From: Silene noctiflora
Lineage: Eukaryota; Streptophyta; Magnoliopsida; Caryophyllales; Caryophyllaceae
DNA: 34,903 nucleotides
Direction: 5' to 3'
Assembly (NCBI GenBank): GCA_009801015.1
Contig: VHZZ01000001.1
Coordinates: 1,036,113 to 1,071,015, forward strand
Notes under the pieces: model-generated
Told to the model about the DNA's origin: nothing
Seen by the model: the letters and a program-made list of their open reading frames with translations, nothing else
Databases searched by the model: none
Part shown: piece after piece, positions 31,427 to 34,903 of the stretch
How positions within the stretch are numbered: the stretch's first letter is position 1
Layout: every line of letters starts with the position of its first letter
Made by a program: the position numbers and the translations under genes

Positions 31427-34400
31427 ATGGAAGATGAGAGCCATGAAGAAGCGAAATCATTCAAAGAGCTTGGAGTTTGCGACGCTTTAGTCGAAGCTTG
31501 TACNGCATTACATTGGGATGCTCCCACCAAAATTCAATCTGATTCAATTCCTCATGCTCTTCAAGGTATTAATTTTGCTCTTAATTTCTTAATTGAACTA
31601 TTTTGCAATTAGTACCGGAACGGAAAATTATTGGGGACGAATTAGTAATGCAATTAGTGTCGGAACTAGGATTTATAGTTTGCCTGGCGGAAAATTATCG
31701 GAGACTAATTAGTAATGCAATAAGGTGGAACCGAGTCTTGTAATTGTGAGGGAGAAAAATGTAAAATTTTAATTGAAGTTTTGGAATTTTCCGGCGTGGC
31801 GAGCGCCCCCTTAGTCCCTCCACTGACTGCTATTACTATAATTGTTGTTAGTGTTGTTTTGTTGATTTCACTATGTGTATCGGAAAAAAATGAAATTTTG
31901 ATGAATGGTAGTGTTAATTTGGCTGATTAATGTTCAGGAAAGGATATAATTGGGCTTGCTCAAACTGGTTCTGGTAAAACTGGGGCTTTCGCGTTGCCGA
32001 TAATTCAGGCATTACTGGAGGCAAAGACCGCTACACCCTTCTTTGGTCTCGTACTTGCCCCAACCCGGTAATTTGATTTTAAGTGGTTTTTCAGTTTCTT
32101 TTGCTGTTACCTTAATTTATACTGAGTGGAATGCTAGGATGGTAACACAAGGGTCATTCGGGAAGAGTCTCCTTGTGTCTAACACAAGGTACATCCAACC
32201 CCCCTTCCCCGTGGGAGGTGCTGGGGTAATGTTGCTGTTGTTGTTGGAATGCTCGTAGCCTAGGTTGGTACACTATATCCTCCAAAGTGTACAACTTTCG
32301 GAAAAATGTTATCTTGAAGATGTTTTATGGTTGAATTGAGCAGACTAAGTCCATGCTCCATGCTCCATGCTCCATGCTCCATGCTCCATGCTCCATGCTG
32401 TACCTTTATATAAATTTGAATTGGTACTTGAAAAGTTAAGAACGATTAACACCTAAGAGGGGAGGAGGTGAATTAGGTGTACTTTTAAAAAAATGTAGGT
32501 GTGCTTTTAAAATTTTTCTGCTTAACTTAGCTATTTGATAACACAAGTAAGTAGAATATGTGAGATACTTCAAAAACTTAATGAAGTATAAGTTCATAAG
32601 TAGTACAACAGATCTATGCCAGAGTGCAAGTGCAATTGACCCTGACACAAAACAGTGAGCTAAAGTTAGGTAGATTTAACAAGGGTAAAAGGAATGTAAA
32701 AGTAAATGAACAAACAAAGCGATGTTTAAAAAATTGGTTCTGTACTCCGAGGCCTACGTTCAACCGTTATTTTATTGCTTGTTTAGAAATTTACTCAAAC
32801 AACTAAACCCTTCCAATGAAAATAACTCGCCAACCAACACCAACCCCGGTTGCAACTCAAAGTTAAAGCAACTTTGCTTCAAGAGTTCATAGGTTCTATC
32901 TCAGAATCTCAGTGGTTCACTTAAGAATATGGAGATTACAATTAAGACTTAAACACGAGAATCATGGAACAAACTCATTATGTCAGAGTGCAGTCAACTT
33001 ATATAAGGAGATTTATAGCTATTTCTATTTCGAAAACAGTTGAAGGCTTACTTAAAATGATATTGCAAATACTTGGGAAAAACAAAGCTTTTGATTCAGA
33101 AATGATTTGCAAAGTACTTAATAAATGTTCTTGAAAGTTGTAGCAATGAATGAGAAATGAGAGGGCTATTTATAGAAGGGGAATTGTGTAAAAGAAGGAT
33201 CATAAAAACAGTTCTACCATCTATTGTCCAAGAGTTGTTAGTGATAATCTCATTTAACAAGGTTTAAAATGGCAATCAGTTTGTAGGCTCAAGATGAACT
33301 TCCTTTTCCAAAGCAAAGAGTGCCTTACACAAAGGTTTATTGGAACTCACAATTTTTCTATAAATAGAAAAGCAAAAGACCCATTTTTGAAAATTAAAAC
33401 AACTTGCAAAAATAAGATTGGTATCTTTTAATCAATTTGAAAGTTGATTCCTTTTGTATTTCAGATTTATGTGGCACTGTTGCATTGTTTTGCAACCACT
33501 TGACAAAATGAGAGTGTTACACTATCTCGCTTACAACATTTGACTTAGGCTAGGTTTTTAATCATCTTATCATCCTTGCATCATCTTTGAGCATTTGTTA
33601 ATGGCTTCAAATGCTATAAATTATAACTAAGAAGCAAACCATTAAATATCAAAGAAACTTGGCATCATCAACCAAACAGTACTTCATATTACTCTCATAA
33701 ATACCATTTATATTCTGTTTCAATCTGCTTTCAGAGAGCTTGCAATTCAAATTGCTGAACAGTTTGAAGCATTAGGATCTGGGATTAGCTTAAAAACTGC
33801 AGTGGTAAGTTTTCTCAGTGTCTGTGTTGTTTCTGCTTTGTTAATGGCGAGATTTGGTTATTCATGTCGACATAGCTTTTGGATTTAGTTTAGCCTTTAG
33901 TGACAGGTGAACATTTTAAATAATAGCTTTTGGGCTACATGAATTTTGAATTCTGAAAAGGTTATCTTTTATGTAGCTTATTGGAGGAGTGGACATGAAT
34001 CAACAACAGCTTGCCCTTGCTAAACGGCCTCACATCGTAGTAAGTACTAAGTAGTCACGCTGTGCTTTTTTTACGTTTTCTTATCTATTTTTGGATCCTA
34101 ATTTTTATATTAAATTTGTTTTGTCTTGCTCACCATCTAATTTTTTGTGTCTAAGGTCGCAACGCCTGGACGTCTTATGGACCATTTGACCAATACCAAG
34201 GGGTTCTCACTTCGAACTTTAAAGTATCTGGTATGCTTTCGCTTAGTGTAATTTTGTTCATCCGTTTTATGTTTGTCTTTCTGAAATGGCACATTATTAT
34301 TACGGAGGTCACTTTGTTTCTATTTCCAGTAGGCCCAACTAATCACTCTTATTTGGATTTAAATACGTCGAATAAAACAAAAATGACACGCTAAGCTGTT

Positions 34401-34903
34401 TATGGCTTTGTGCTCTTTAGCGTTAAGTAGACATCGGTCCATACAATTCTTGATGCCATCTCTTTATAGATCATCTGGTAGGCGGTCTTCTTTGGGAATC
34501 AAGAGATAGAATAGGTAGAGCACATAAAGTCTTTAATTTGCTGTGTTGTGTTGCTTACCTCTGTCCCACTTATGTTGCTCTAGGCGCGAGTCTTTGATGC
34601 ACCTAGGTAATGTATTTGTACTTGAGCAATGGCATTTATTAAATGCCTTCGAGGATATTATATATATGTGCTTATATCTAGTGGATAAAGTCCGTTTAAT
34701 GTCATTAAATTGTGTTGTATGCCTGAATTTGGGCATTGCCATGAAGCATGTGTTTGGTGTCTCATTAGCGGGTGACATTGTTTAGATAAACAGCTATTAA
34801 ACACTTGGGAGTTATATCCCCCTTTTCTTATGGTCCATTTCATATACCACTATACTGTTTCCTCCTTATGTACCTTATATTTAAATCTATACCTTGGCTG
34901 TTC
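31427..34903 (+). CDS. DEAD-box RNA helicase, DDX47/RH10-like (5' part, runs off the window)
   Basis: Coding exons are 31427-31565, 31938-32067, 33735-33804, 33977-34039 and 34156-34230, 159 residues in continuous frame. The rest of the window is intron, and the DEAD motif and helicase C domain would lie beyond it. Seen in order: Q motif (FKELGV with KIQ, about residues 11-36), motif I AQTGSGKT (54-61), motif Ia PTREL (88-92, split by intron 2), GG of motif Ib region (LIGGVD) and TPGR (137-140). The sequence [14 protein letters not shown] and [13 protein letters not shown] is typical of the DDX47/Rrp3 group (Arabidopsis RH10), nucleolar helicases for 18S rRNA maturation. One undetermined base at 31504 is in a Thr codon and does not change it. 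Intron 2 (1667 bp) carries several repeats. Confidence 0.9.
32136..32244 (+). mobile_element. SINE 3' part with TTG tail and 9-bp target duplication
   Basis: The insert sits in helicase intron 2 between direct repeats tggaatgct at 32127-32135 and 32245-32253. It contains cacaaggtacatccaacc, a gtgggaggtgctggggtaa block and a (ttg)n-like tail, the 3' body of a common plant SINE type related to the fragment at 5529-5586. At about 109 bp it is probably 5' truncated. Confidence 0.65.
32351..32399 (+). repeat. (ccatgct)7 microsatellite
   Basis: Seven perfect 7-bp units ccatgct, 49 bp, lie in intron 2 of the helicase gene. Perfect units suggest recent or ongoing slippage. Confidence 0.95.
32440..33650 (-). 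repeat. Probable repeat-derived insertion in helicase intron 2
   Basis: The left side has aacacctaagaggggagg and gtgaattaggtgta, which form an inverted repeat and resemble a phrase found in dispersed plant repeats. On the minus strand a good TATA-like tataaatagccctctc lies at about 33160-33175 within an LTR-like context. No coding sequence, LTR pair or target duplication was found, so limits and class are open. Confidence 0.35.

Noticed and set aside
34533..34785. Overlapping 80-codon frames on both strands near the right end
   Set aside because: They lie in the long helicase intron 5, have no motif and do not supply the expected VLDEAD exon.
1..34903. CRISPR array, bacterial-type operon, tRNA or rRNA gene, or a novel multi-gene system
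   Set aside because: Tandem repeats here are contiguous and lack regular unique spacers; all confident genes are intron-containing plant genes of known families with no functional link; the only tRNA-like signal is the SINE head.

Overview
This is a plant nuclear genomic window. The genes are split by many GT-AG introns, the sequence is AT-rich with many repeats, and it holds plant-type genes (a RALF peptide, a plant O-fucosyltransferase-family protein) plus plant SINEs, MITE-like elements and a Tat-like Ty3/gypsy fragment. It looks like a eudicot. Recurrent near-palindromic taagacggtctta elements make me lean to Caryophyllales, but that is an inference from memory.

Layout: 1-2100 is repeat-rich (MITE-like elements and a tRNA-derived SINE with a 15-bp target-site duplication). 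At 2145-2498 (-) is a single-exon RALF-like peptide gene, followed by a foldback element at 2742-3174. An eight-exon NIPA-type magnesium transporter gene lies at 5321-9419 (+). The stretch 9420-15144 is a repeat and pseudogene zone: an 84-bp tandem duplication, a decayed duplicate of part of the methionyl-tRNA synthetase gene, a probable Helitron end, and a truncated Tat-like Ty3/gypsy fragment with an antisense ORF, PPT, LTR, PBS and gag start. A complete 17-exon cytosolic-type methionyl-tRNA synthetase gene lies at 15283-22480 (+), with an in-frame upstream ATG at 15145. A nine-exon plant O-fucosyltransferase-family gene lies at 24320-29878 (+), starting from a first coding exon of only 8 nt. 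The first five coding exons of a DDX47/RH10-like DEAD-box helicase lie at 31427-34230 (+) and the gene runs off the window.

The five genes look like ordinary unrelated neighbours (cell signalling, Mg transport, translation, Golgi glycosylation, rRNA processing); nothing suggests a cluster or a shared pathway. I found no CRISPR, tRNA or rRNA gene, virus or novel multi-gene system. The best observations are a possible dual-localisation start of MetRS, an LTR bordered by both a PPT and a PBS, the MetRS segmental pseudogene, and several insertions whose target-site duplications can be read directly. Exon limits come from manual reading of splice sites with continuous reading frames; no alignment or transcript was available.
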